Part shown: positions 55,201-62,620 of the stretch, in pieces
Layout of the letters: the number at the start of each line of letters is the position of its first letter
Position numbering within the stretch: the first letter of the stretch is position 1
Assembly (NCBI RefSeq): GCF_015278125.1
Contig: NZ_JADILO010000027.1
Location: 1-62,620, forward strand
Direction: 5' to 3'
From: Vibrio fluminensis
GTDB taxonomy: Bacteria > Pseudomonadota > Gammaproteobacteria > Enterobacterales > Vibrionaceae
Length of the DNA: 62,620 nucleotides
Notes under the pieces: generated by a model
Told to the model about the DNA's origin: nothing
Databases searched by the model: none
Seen by the model: only the letters and a program-made list of their open reading frames with translations
Made by a program: the position numbers and the translations under genes

Positions 55201-55814
55201 GTTAAATAACCGGAAACATCACCAAGCAATGCGGCTGGCGAGCCCCAAATTGAGCGCACTTCGCCCGCCAGTTTTAATGGCAATGGGTAGAAGTTGCGAC
55301 GCCAGTAATCCGCCACGATTTGCGCTTTAAGATGACTTTCGTCGGTGACAAATTCATTGTCAAAACGGCTACCAGATTCAAACGCGTTTTGCGTCAGCAT
55401 ACGCTGACAGAAACCGTGAATGGTGTAGACCGCCGCTTCATCCATCTGACGTTCAGCTTGCAGCAAAATCGCCGCCGCCTGTTGATGATCGCTAATTTCA
55501 GTTAATAAAGGTTGGATCACCGGATCGCTACTTTCGCCACGCGCAAAAGCAATGCGCGCATCATGAATTCGCGCCCGAATACGATCGCGCAACTCGGCGG
55601 TTGCCGCTTCGGTAAAAGTTACCACCAAAATTTGATCGACCGTCAAAGGAACTTGGTGGCGCGTTCCTTGGCTGCCATGCCCAAGTAAGAGACGTAAATA
55701 TAAGCCAGCAATGGTAAAAGTTTTACCTGTACCTGCAGATGCTTCAATTAATCGTGCTCCATGTAAGGGGAACGTCATTGTTTCCAATGGTGTGACAACT
55801 GATGAAGATGTCAT
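52200..55814 (-). CDS. recB: RecBCD subunit RecB
   Basis: RecB is the 3'-5' helicase and nuclease of RecBCD. The 1204-residue protein has Walker A EASAGTGKTFTIAGLY near residue 25, helicase motifs VTFTEAATAELRDRI and MIDEFQDTDPLQYSIF, and IHKSKGLEYDLVFLP. The C-terminal nuclease domain carries the catalytic YVLDWKSNHLGD. The ATG at 55814 was chosen because it follows the N-terminal conserved start; AAAGG lies about 15 bases upstream. ptrA, between recC and recB in E. coli, is absent here. Confidence 0.97.
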   Translation of the reverse strand: MTSSSVVTPLETMTFPLHGARLIEASAGTGKTFTIAGLYLRLLLGHGSQGTRHQVPLTVDQILVVTFTEAATAELRDRIRARIHDARIAFARGESSDPVIQPLLTEISDHQQAAAILLQAERQMDEAAVYTIHGFCQRMLTQNAFESGSRFDNEFVTDESHLKAQIVADYWRRNFYPLPLKLAGEVRSIWGSPAALLGDVSGYLTGAPLKLSVAAMQGDLAELHQANLEQIDQLKAQWRSEQKDYHDLIANSDINKRSYSKKSLPTWLAAVDQWASVETTGYDYPEQLEKFAQNVLLEKTPKGSAPQHPVFKAIEAFLAEPISLKAPLLAHAIEHCRTMLAKAKQQKQWLSFDDLLTNLSAALDNDDDGLLAGRIRELYPVAMIDEFQDTDPLQYSIFSRIYLPHPECGLFMIGDPKQAIYGFRGADIFTYIKARNQVSSHFTLGTNWRSSADMVAAVNQVFALPDSAFIYDQDIPFIPVAASPNADKRQWQLGGQVQPALTYWLQEAEDKPLAKGEYLDAMAQATADQIQTILTASQQGQASFHTGKVDHAIQAGDIAVLVRTGSEGRMIKKALAKQGIASVYLSNRDSVFSAIIAQDVQRLLQAVLTPENDRALRASLASELFALDAGSLDALNNDESVWENAVNEFKEYRKLWLQRGVLPMLRAVMSKRHIAERLLEEESGERHLTDLMHLGELLQQASGELDSDHGLLRWLAQAISDAQNGLGGSEDQIQRLESERNLVQIVTIHKSKGLEYDLVFLPFVLSYREASEAKYYDVQTDSTILDITKNEAALAQADKERLAEDLRLIYVALTRAVYGCFIGAAPLRNGRSTKEPTGVHHSAMGYLLQNGQAGGISDLTQSIEQQAKALACVTLSGLPDSNDAPFVAEQQQQETLHARELAQEIDRSWRITSYSGLIKQGSYHSADDDLLRLDVDSSQEEDEQEMLEPERSIFTFPRGARPGTFLHSLFEEVEFTEPANSEANQQAIIALMESEQLDLEWLPILQQLVDTVLATPLDGKELRLNQKSPNQRLVEMEFLLPIEVLASAELNRVIQRNDTLSAKAGDLGFQTVQGMLKGFIDLVFEHQGKYYVLDWKSNHLGDEIHDYHGDALRQAMADHRYDLQYQIYALALHRFLRSRLANYDYQQHFGGVYYLFLRGMDGEGEHGIFSAKPSLQFLTELDQLIDGETIEVRGNSAGQMALDL

Positions 55815-55911
55815 AACAATCAAACCTTTATGTAACTTTTGAATCAATTAATTCACACAGCTTGGTGTGATCTAATCGTGATATTGGTGGTTTAGCTGCT
55901 TGTTGCAGCCA

Positions 55912-56019
55912 TCATTCCGGTTTAATGGGATCCGACTCACAGAAGATCCCGAAGTAAGGCTTTACTATCCGCGCCACGTGTTGAGTAATCGTCTTCGATA
56001 CTACAACCAACCGAATCAT
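55912..56019 (-). CDS. Possible 35-aa small protein or remnant between recC and recB
   Basis: In the 291-bp gap between recC and recB a minus-strand ATG at 56019, with AGAGGG just upstream, opens MIRLVVVSKTITQHVARIV followed by KPYFGIFCESDPIKPE, then TGA. The same frame continues open after the TGA for 27 codons (WLQQAAKPP ... SKVT) to a TAA at 55828. The combined 62-codon frame with one stop looks like an interrupted small gene or a repeated element. A hairpin GGGATC / GATCCC lies within it (55928-55951). Confidence 0.35.
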   Translation of the reverse strand: MIRLVVVSKTITQHVARIVKPYFGIFCESDPIKPE

Positions 56020-56105
56020 GGTCCCTCTGACCTGTGGCCGTACAGCGAACGCCCTACACAAAATAATGATTTACTGGCGGCCACTTATTCCTTTGCTTTT
56101 CCCCG

Positions 56106-59100
56106 TTATACATCGTGTGCATCTCGCATCTGTAATCTCGGTGCTTGCATCACAAGCGCAGCCAACGTGCGCACCTCTTGCGCTAATTGCTCATTCCATT
56201 GCGGCCAAATGCGTGCAATATAAGTATCTTTTCCTTCACCGGGTGCGATAAAACTATCGTTAAACGCATCGGCCATTTTCTTCAGTGATTTTTCTTCATC
56301 ATCCGCCCATTCGCCACCACGACTAAAGCCCGCTTCTATCGCAGCCAATGAGGTTTTCGGGAAATAAGCCAAAGGCTTAGTCATGCCTTGATAGAAAAGT
56401 CGCACCAACTCTGACAGCATGCTTTTTGCCTGCAGGGCGTCATCAAGCGCAGGATAAACTAAATGCACCACGCCTTCTTTACGATCGTAACCCAGCATGT
56501 GGGTGCGCTTAGCCACACCCATCGCCGACATCGCCAAGTGATCTATCCAAGCAGCGAGATAATCTTGCGGACGAATCTTACCACTACGGTAACGCACCAA
56601 ACCTGCTTGGTAGTTTTGCGTCAGCCAACCTTGCAGATTGACCAGCTTGTCATCACCGAGCACATTGAGACTAAGATTAATTTCAATATCGTCACCTGGT
56701 GCATTTGAGACAAAACTGAGCGCTTCGAGCATCTGCTCCGCTTGCACGCGGTTGGTTTCAAATTCAATCTCACCAAACGCTGCCACTGGCAACTTACCCT
56801 GCGCTCTCTGCTCTACGACAAACTGTTCGATCACTTGATCGTTTGTGCCATGATGATCCAATAACTGGTGTAGCAGCCCATCACGCATCTGATAGCTTTC
56901 TAGACCATTTAACACAAACGGTTCATCGTCAGGTAAGATCGGCAGTGGCGGCTCAAACATCACTTTTAAACGGCGATTAAAGAAGTACTGCACTGGCAAG
57001 CGCCAAAAACGCTGCAACTCGACCATATCCAACTCAAGTGGATAGGTGACATCAAGCAGATAATCACTGAGCTCGCGGTTAAACTCGCCGCTGCGCTGAC
57101 CGAGACGATTAGCCGCAGGTAGCCACTCTTTAGCATAACTAGCATAAGTTAGGCTGGCTTGATCATGACTAAACGCGGTTGGACTAAATGGCACCATCGT
57201 GTGGTGTTTATGCAGGTGTGCTAGAAGCTGATCACCCGAATCATCCACACTCTGCTCTTCGTCGCCAACCAGACAATAGTTTTGATGGCAGTATTCCATT
57301 AATTCCGACACCAATACCGACGGTACACGCTCGGTATTATCTTGAATCGAACGCCCTACGTAGCTGATATACAAAGTTTGCTGCGCGGAGAGAATCGCTT
57401 CTAAAAATAGGTAGCGGTCATCATCGCGACGGGAACGGTCACCAGCACGCGTGCGACCATTCATAAGATCAAACCCTTCAGGTGGCATCGAGCGCGGGTA
57501 GACACCATCATTCATGCCAAGCAGACAAACTGTCTTAAACGGGATCGAACGCATCGGCATCAAGGTACAGAAGTTGACTTGTCCAGCGAGGAAACGCTGA
57601 CTCACGCGCGTACCAGAGAGTTTATTGTTGAGGTACTGCGCCATAATGCTTGGTGCCAGCGGTTGATTGAACGCAGCGTCATCTAACTGCTCTTTTAGCG
57701 CAGCTAAGGTATCGCGAATTGACTTAAGTGCCACTTCCCCTTCCAGCTCAACACTGAAAAAGTCATCGAGCATGCTGGTTAACAACTGTCGCCAATGATC
57801 AATGCCTTGAGTTTGTGTGAGCGCATGACGATAGTGACTAACGGTTTCGATAAAGTGCGCTAACTTACCAGCAAGTTCAGCGCCCATCCCCTGCACTTCA
57901 TTATAAGGAGCTAGCGTTTGCTCACCATCATCAAACAGACCCGCCGATTCTGGCATTGCATAGCCGAGCAACATGCGCTCAATACCAAACTGCCAAGTAT
58001 TTTGTAAAGTGGCTGGCAAATCAAACTCACTGCCTGTTGCGGAGTTTAAACCCCAACGAATACCAGACTCTTCCACCCAACGCTTCGCCTGTAAAAACTC
58101 ATCTTCATTGAGTCCAAAGCGGTTCAAAATCGTCGGTGTTTCCAACAGCTCTAATAGCTCTGAAGCTAGGCAGCGAGTATTGGGCAGATTCACCAACTGC
58201 ATAAACGCCGCAAGAATAGGGCTCTCTTGGTCAGCAGTACGGTCGGAAATTGAGTAAGGGATATAACGCTCACCCGGCGCATTACCAAACACCGCTTGAA
58301 TAGCTGGGCTATAAGCATTGATGTCTGCCACCATGACAATAATATCGCGCGGTTTCAGGCTTGGATCAGCATCAAACATTGCTAAGAGCTGATCGTGCAG
58401 CACTTCGACTTCACGCATTGGACTGTGGCAGGCGTGTAACGTCAGCGAGTGATCGCCAAGCGTCACCGCTTGTTTGTGATGACTGGTGATCAACTGATGA
58501 TCATCTTGATGCTCTTCAAGATTTAAGATGTCTGCTTGCAATTGATGCAGCAGTGAATCGCGTTCAATCTCAACAAAGGCTTCAATCTCATGGGACTCGA
58601 GTTGCGACAATAAGTACATATTATCACGTCCTAATTTGCCCATTGATGCCAGCAAACTGTTGCCCACCACATCGGTGTGCAGTTCATCGTCAGAACCGGC
58701 AAGATTATCTTCAATCGAACCTTTTAGCTGCTCGCTTTCCCCTTCATGATGCGATTGCTCATCACGCCATACCAAATGTTTACGCTGCTTGGCTGCCAGT
58801 TTGGCTAGGAATTTACGGTCTCGCACTTCGCCCCAATAGTAACGGCATGGGTTGGTAAACATCAGGTGGACATCAATATGTTCACCAAGGGCTTTAAGCG
58901 CATCCATGTAGCGTGGCGGCAAAGAAGAGATACCAAACACAAATAAACGTTTTGGCAACCCTTCCAGCGAACCTTGGTAGCTCTCTAGGCTATCGATGAA
59001 ATGCTCATAAAGATTGGCGCGGTGATAAGGTGACTGCTCCAGCGCCACGGTATGATCGTAAAGCGCTTGCCATAAAATCGGCTGCCATGGGTGTTCTTCG

Positions 59101-59576
59101 CCAATTTCAGCCACCACTTGACCAGACTCCCAACTCGCGATCCATTCTGGGCGATAAACTAGGTAGCCATCAAAAATATCGGCAATTTTTTCCGCCAATT
59201 GATACAGCTTAGAACTGTCTTGATCATCTAACAGATAACGCTGCAGCGGTGCAAATTCAGGTAGGTCGAGCATGGTTGGCAGAATGTGCATCAATTTCCA
59301 GCTCATCGACTCTTTATTAAATGCACTACGCTTAGGTACGTCGGGTAGAACCTCGGTAAACATGTTCCAAATGAACGTCGCTGGCAGGGGAAATTCAATA
59401 TTCGCTGCAACGCCAAACTCTTTTGCCAGAGCCATCTTCAACCACTGAGACATGCCCGGGCTTTGCACCAGAATTTGTTCTTTATCGAAAGGATTTTCCA
59501 ACGGGTCAATTCTGACCAGTTCTACAAGTAGTGACTTTAATACATCAACTTGGTTGGAGTGATAAACAGTAAACAA
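56106..59576 (-). CDS. recC: RecBCD subunit RecC
   Basis: RecC recognises Chi and holds the RecBCD complex together. The 1156-residue protein starts MFTVYHSNQVDVLKSLLVE, contains LVQSPGMSQWLKMALAKEFG, VFGISSLPPRYMDAL, the pattern FCTLMPMRSIPFKTVCLLGMNDG and the C-terminal nuclease-like domain that has lost catalytic residues in the family. Length is close to E. coli RecC (1122). It is first of the three rec genes in transcription order, with 291 bases to recB. Confidence 0.97.
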   Translation of the reverse strand: MFTVYHSNQVDVLKSLLVELVRIDPLENPFDKEQILVQSPGMSQWLKMALAKEFGVAANIEFPLPATFIWNMFTEVLPDVPKRSAFNKESMSWKLMHILPTMLDLPEFAPLQRYLLDDQDSSKLYQLAEKIADIFDGYLVYRPEWIASWESGQVVAEIGEEHPWQPILWQALYDHTVALEQSPYHRANLYEHFIDSLESYQGSLEGLPKRLFVFGISSLPPRYMDALKALGEHIDVHLMFTNPCRYYWGEVRDRKFLAKLAAKQRKHLVWRDEQSHHEGESEQLKGSIEDNLAGSDDELHTDVVGNSLLASMGKLGRDNMYLLSQLESHEIEAFVEIERDSLLHQLQADILNLEEHQDDHQLITSHHKQAVTLGDHSLTLHACHSPMREVEVLHDQLLAMFDADPSLKPRDIIVMVADINAYSPAIQAVFGNAPGERYIPYSISDRTADQESPILAAFMQLVNLPNTRCLASELLELLETPTILNRFGLNEDEFLQAKRWVEESGIRWGLNSATGSEFDLPATLQNTWQFGIERMLLGYAMPESAGLFDDGEQTLAPYNEVQGMGAELAGKLAHFIETVSHYRHALTQTQGIDHWRQLLTSMLDDFFSVELEGEVALKSIRDTLAALKEQLDDAAFNQPLAPSIMAQYLNNKLSGTRVSQRFLAGQVNFCTLMPMRSIPFKTVCLLGMNDGVYPRSMPPEGFDLMNGRTRAGDRSRRDDDRYLFLEAILSAQQTLYISYVGRSIQDNTERVPSVLVSELMEYCHQNYCLVGDEEQSVDDSGDQLLAHLHKHHTMVPFSPTAFSHDQASLTYASYAKEWLPAANRLGQRSGEFNRELSDYLLDVTYPLELDMVELQRFWRLPVQYFFNRRLKVMFEPPLPILPDDEPFVLNGLESYQMRDGLLHQLLDHHGTNDQVIEQFVVEQRAQGKLPVAAFGEIEFETNRVQAEQMLEALSFVSNAPGDDIEINLSLNVLGDDKLVNLQGWLTQNYQAGLVRYRSGKIRPQDYLAAWIDHLAMSAMGVAKRTHMLGYDRKEGVVHLVYPALDDALQAKSMLSELVRLFYQGMTKPLAYFPKTSLAAIEAGFSRGGEWADDEEKSLKKMADAFNDSFIAPGEGKDTYIARIWPQWNEQLAQEVRTLAALVMQAPRLQMRDAHDV

Positions 59577-59682
59577 AATGCGCGCTCAAATGGTTGACTC
59601 AATTGAGCTGAGATTAGCATAGCTGAGGGAGGTTTACTGAGGGAAAAACGAGAGTTTGCGCTAGGTTGCAGCTTCTTTATAC

Positions 59683-59715
59683 AAAAAGTCAGACCTAAAC
59701 TAGATCTGACTTTTT
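59683..59715. terminator. Terminator after the TDT gene
   Basis: AAAAAGTCAGA / TCTGACTTTTT with an 11-base loop and flanking A/T runs; about 10 bases past the stop of the transporter gene on the minus strand. Confidence 0.85.
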
Positions 59716-59724
59716 TCGTCTTAG

Positions 59725-60702
59725 TTACGCTGCAGACTCACTGCGAACAATCACGCGATGTGGTTGATAGAAGTGGAAGTAACGCGCTGCGACATAACCC
59801 ACCACTAAGGTTGCAATCCAAAGCTCACCCACCGCTAGAGCGTGGACTTGTGCAATGTAATGGTCAGCAACGTTTAGGTGAACCATCCACGCACTAAGTT
59901 TAAATAGTGCGGTTGAACCAATCACCATAGGGAAGGTAAACGCTGCATAACCTGCACTAAATGGTAAGCGAAGCAATTTAATAAACGCTAAGTAAATCAC
60001 CACTGTCATCAATACTGCGATACCAAATAGCACACCAACAATCACTGGTGATGGATCGGCTGTTACGCTGAAGTAACCGGCTAGCGAGAGACTTGCTGGC
60101 GCCGCCATAATGGCTAATGTTGGTTTAGCTGCATCAGGGATCTCACCGGCAAAAATCAAACGGTAGATCATCGCTGGAAGCATCACGGCGTAAGCCACTA
60201 GACCGAAGATCAGTGTTGCTTGAGCTATCCACGCTAAGTGTGGGTTACCTGAAAACGAAACATCCGCAACCACAATGCCCACTGGTGGCACGAACCAGCT
60301 TGGCACCATATGTGACAATTCAAAACTTTTTGCACGGTGATAAACAAAGCTTGCGAGGAAGCTAATGTGCAATGCCACGGCAATCAACCATAGCGTATCA
60401 CCAGCTACAGGAGACCATTTACCAAGCGCATTGGAAACCACCATGGTTGCCATCGCAAAGGTAGGAACTACGCTACCAACCACAGGGTGAGCAAGGTCTT
60501 GCGCCAATAGGTGGCGATGAAAAAGGAATTTTACACTCAAGATAACCAGTAGCACTGAGGCGATCACTGCCCCTGTCATTTGTCCATAACCATTGAGTGC
60601 CGCACCGTTTTCCCAGCACCAGCCAAGGCTAGCAATACCAAGCGCTAAACCTGCCATTGGGGTTGGCGCGCCGAATACTTTTGCTTTAGTTGCGTTAATC
60701 AT
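59725..60702 (-). CDS. TDT-family transporter (TehA/SSU1-like)
   Basis: A 325-residue inner-membrane protein with about ten transmembrane helices. It belongs to the tellurite-resistance/dicarboxylate transporter family, recognisable from the APTPMAGLALGIASLGWCWE start, the FHRHLLAQDLAHPVVGSVVPTFAMAT segment and SWFVPPVGIVVADVSF. Members export sulfite, dicarboxylates or monoanions. Divergent from a LysR regulator with 111 bases between, so the two form a regulator-target pair. Confidence 0.9.
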   Translation of the reverse strand: MINATKAKVFGAPTPMAGLALGIASLGWCWENGAALNGYGQMTGAVIASVLLVILSVKFLFHRHLLAQDLAHPVVGSVVPTFAMATMVVSNALGKWSPVAGDTLWLIAVALHISFLASFVYHRAKSFELSHMVPSWFVPPVGIVVADVSFSGNPHLAWIAQATLIFGLVAYAVMLPAMIYRLIFAGEIPDAAKPTLAIMAAPASLSLAGYFSVTADPSPVIVGVLFGIAVLMTVVIYLAFIKLLRLPFSAGYAAFTFPMVIGSTALFKLSAWMVHLNVADHYIAQVHALAVGELWIATLVVGYVAARYFHFYQPHRVIVRSESAA

Positions 60703-60813
60703 GGTTCACACTCTTTACTTTCTTTCTGTTCTGGCAAGGATTCTACGCTTGTATTTTGTTTAGTTATATCTAATTATTTAGAACAGTAGTTCAATTTAAC
60801 TAAACATTACTTT

Positions 60814-61704
60814 ATGGCTGTCAATATCTCGCTCAAACAACTCAAAGTTTTTGCCACCATCAACCACTACGACACGTTAACCGAAGCGGCAGAAGCGCTG
60901 TTTCTTTCTAAAGCAGCGGTGAGTATGGCGCTGTCTGAACTGGAAAAACAACTTGGACATTCGCTGTTTGACCGAGTGAATAAACGCTTGGTACTAAACC
61001 AAGAAGGCCAGAAACTACTGCCTTTAGTCGATGAACTTCTTCACCGAGTACAAGATATTGAGTTGCTATTAGATGATGATTCTATGCTCACGGGGCAATT
61101 ACGCATTGGAGCCAGTGACACCATTGGCAATCAAGTTGCGCCATACTTATTGAGTGACTTTCGCCAAGACTCAGGGCATCACGATCAGAGTTTATTTATC
61201 TCAAATTCAGCATTAATCTGTCAGAAGTTGGTCGAATACGAACTCGATATCGCCTTAATAGAGGGAAAGACCCTACACCCAGAGCTTATTTCGACGCAAT
61301 TTAGCCAAGATGAAATGTGCATTATTTGTAGCCCCTCATCACCACTTGCCCAGTTGGCAACGCCAACAGTCGGTGATTTAGAAAATAGTGAGTGGATTTT
61401 GCGCGAACCGGGGTCTGGCTCACGTGAGTTTTTCCTACGTGCCATCGCGCCCCGCATTGAACATTGGCATGAAGCGTTTCAGCTAAATACCACCGAGGCA
61501 TTAATCAACTGCGTATCCGCCAATTTGGGGTTAGGCTGTTTATCACGCCTCGCTGCTGCACCTGCGCTTAAAGATGGCCGTGTCATTTCGGTTGAGTTGC
61601 CACTGGATATGAAACGTCGCTTTTGGCTGTTAGTGCACAAGGAAAAATATCAAAACCCACTACTGAAAGCCTTTATTGAGTTTTGCTATCGGTGGCGCCA
61701 ATAA
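60814..61704 (+). CDS. LysR-family regulator, YeiE-like
   Basis: A 296-residue LysR regulator. The N-terminus is KQLKVFATINHYDTLTEAAEALFLSKAAVSMALSELEKQLG (helix-turn-helix), followed by LFDRVNKRLVLNQEGQKLLPLVDELL. The effector domain includes LRIGASDTIGNQVAPYLL, IALIEGKTLHPELI and EWILREPGSGSREFF. The pattern resembles YeiE, a sulfite-responsive regulator in enterobacteria, which would suit a sulfite-type TDT exporter next door; this link is inference. Confidence 0.9.
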   Translation: MAVNISLKQLKVFATINHYDTLTEAAEALFLSKAAVSMALSELEKQLGHSLFDRVNKRLVLNQEGQKLLPLVDELLHRVQDIELLLDDDSMLTGQLRIGASDTIGNQVAPYLLSDFRQDSGHHDQSLFISNSALICQKLVEYELDIALIEGKTLHPELISTQFSQDEMCIICSPSSPLAQLATPTVGDLENSEWILREPGSGSREFFLRAIAPRIEHWHEAFQLNTTEALINCVSANLGLGCLSRLAAAPALKDGRVISVELPLDMKRRFWLLVHKEKYQNPLLKAFIEFCYRWRQ

Positions 61705-61711
61705 GTAGAAT

Positions 61712-61992
61712 TATACTCAAGTAACCTCAATGTGCTTGGTTCAGCGAGAATTGCTTGGTTTGAAGACAAGGCAACGATTTGAAGATCTAGTGGCTCTAAA
61801 TCAAAAATCGTTAACGCAGTATGCGAACCAAGCCCTTACTATTTGCAAATAGGGCTCTTCGGGAGCGAATCACTGACTCGATTCCTGCGTCAAACTACTT
61901 AGAAATAGTTCACTATTCCGCTTCGCAGTTTTCCTCGCACTCGAATCAGTGACAATGCTCTGAAACCTGCATCTTGAAGTCACTTGAGTATA
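61712..61992. repeat. 281-bp terminal-inverted-repeat element
   Basis: The ends TATACTCAAGTAACCTCAAT and the reverse complement of its right end, TATACTCAAGTGACTTCAAG, form an imperfect inverted repeat of about 24 bp. The interior has no coding frame and contains several further short inverted segments such as TCACTGA / TCAGTGA around 61869-61952. It looks like a non-autonomous MITE-like element and resembles a common Vibrio repeat. It sits between the LysR gene and the yebG promoter. Confidence 0.8.
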
Positions 61993-62073
61993 TACCCCTA
62001 TGTTTAGCGCGTGTATTTAGCAAGCACGTGAGTCGCAGTTTTGCTGACTCTCCTAGACTTAGTTAACTAAAAA

Positions 62074-62089
62074 CTGTATAAAAAGACAG
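62074..62089 (+). promoter_or_regulatory. LexA box of yebG
   Basis: CTGTATAAAAAGACAG is a perfect CTGT-N8-ACAG SOS box, 39 bases before the yebG start. Confidence 0.9.
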
Positions 62090-62127
62090 TAATCAATCAA
62101 CCATTCATTCGAGCTAGAGGAATAACC

Positions 62128-62445
62128 ATGGCTGTAATCGTTAAGTACGTGGTAGAACGCAACGGAGAAGAGAAAATGACTTTTACCTCTAAAGCGGACG
62201 CTGACGCATACGATAAAATGCTGGATATGGCAGACGAGCTTTTCGGTCTGCTAGGTAAAAGCGAACTACTAGAAGACGAAGCGAAGCAAGAAGACTTGGC
62301 GATGTTCTTAGCGCAAAACAAAGAAGAAGTGCTTTACGCACTAGGTGCGAAACGCCGCCCTGCGCCAAAGAAAGCGAAGAAAGTTGCAGCCGTTGCTGAC
62401 GCTGATGTTGATGCTGAAGAAGAGCAACAAGAAGACGCAGCGTAA
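62128..62445 (+). CDS. yebG: DNA damage-inducible protein YebG
   Basis: YebG is a small SOS-induced protein of unknown molecular role. The 105-residue protein has the conserved MAVIVKYVVERNGEEKMTF start, DAYDKMLDMADELFGLL and LYALGAKRRPAPKK, and an acidic alanine-rich tail that is longer than in E. coli. The ATG has TAGAGGA upstream (62115-62122). Regulated by a LexA box. The group II intron end lies 45 bases after its stop. Confidence 0.93.
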   Translation: MAVIVKYVVERNGEEKMTFTSKADADAYDKMLDMADELFGLLGKSELLEDEAKQEDLAMFLAQNKEEVLYALGAKRRPAPKKAKKVAAVADADVDAEEEQQEDAA

Positions 62446-62490
62446 GCAGTCGTCGTTGAACTTTTTACATCAAAATGGCGAATCTTAATA

Positions 62491-62620
62491 ATCGAGTAGG
62501 AGGAGGCCTCACGGCCTCCGTCCTCTCACACCACCGTACAAGCGTGGGTCGCATACGGCGGTTCCGAATATACTTTTAGTGACTCATACCCATTTCGCAA
62601 CGAGTACAGACCCAACTCCT
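62491..62620 (-). mobile_element. 3' end of a group II intron (domains V and VI), truncated by the window
   Basis: On the minus strand the segment 62564-62531 reads GAACCGCCGTATGCG then loop ACCCA then CGCTTGTACGGTGG, the characteristic 34-nt domain V hairpin. It is followed by a GC-rich hairpin (GGAGGCCGTGAGGCCTCC at 62520-62503 on the minus strand) as domain VI, with an unpaired A seven bases from a likely 3' end at CTCGAT (62496-62491). The catalytic and reverse transcriptase parts lie beyond the window. The 5' splice side and open reading frame cannot be seen. Confidence 0.8.

Overview
This window is a chromosomal segment of a gammaproteobacterium, almost certainly a Vibrio. The evidence is the tmRNA tag ANDENYALAA, a DUF2850 protein, the gene order rodZ-ispG-hisS-yfgM-bamB-der and recC-recB-recD beside argA, and the overall protein similarity to vibrios. 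Most of it is core housekeeping DNA. Accessory material and repeats are concentrated at the left end, just after ssrA, and at the right edge.

Layout. 1-3860 is repeat-rich: an 18-copy heptamer array, a four-helix-bundle (S23/IVP-like) gene, an 8-copy 15-bp array, grpE (with a heat-shock promoter) divergent from nadK, a second heptamer array, a small GIY-YIG nuclease gene and eight tandem copies of a ~111-bp palindromic unit. 3.9-7.7 kb holds an NTF2-like protein with a divergent LysR regulator, then LexA-controlled recN and bamE. 7.7-9.6 kb is ratB/ratA opposed to smpB-ssrA, the trans-translation pair. Directly after the tmRNA sits a solitary SRA-HNH (type IV-like) restriction gene, then a GNAT gene and a LysR/SDR divergent pair. 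13.1-16.7 kb is a four-gene metal ABC importer (sitABCD-like) behind a Fur box. 16.9-29.8 kb carries a YbdG-type MscS channel, two unknown proteins, a GNAT-nitrilase fusion, a beta-CASP metallo-hydrolase, a PTS glucose-type EIIBC, a YedI/DUF808 protein, metY, an amino acid:cation symporter and an acetate transporter.

30.2-45 kb is a block of central metabolism and envelope or translation genes: guaB-guaA, xseA opposed to a YfgJ-like zinc ribbon gene, an AlaX-type editing protein, and the rlmN / rodZ-ispG-hisS / yfgM-bamB / der cluster. The slot between rlmN and rodZ, where pilW/pilF lies in many relatives, has no gene. 45-49.6 kb has csdE, tcdA, mltA, a DUF2850 gene and argA behind a probable ArgR operator. 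50-59.6 kb is recD, recB and recC. The end holds a TDT transporter with a divergent LysR regulator, a 281-bp terminal-inverted-repeat element, LexA-controlled yebG, and the 3' end (domains V and VI) of a group II intron that runs off the window on the minus strand.

Functional themes are DNA repair and SOS (recN, yebG, xseA, recBCD), ribosome rescue (smpB-ssrA), outer-membrane assembly (bamE, bamB, yfgM) and non-coding repeat families. The least explained material is the coupling of small tandem repeats with the four-helix-bundle and GIY-YIG genes, an in-frame Cys-rich extension upstream of yfgJ, an interrupted reading frame between recC and recB, and the restriction gene behind ssrA. All calls are from reading the sequence; no database search was run.
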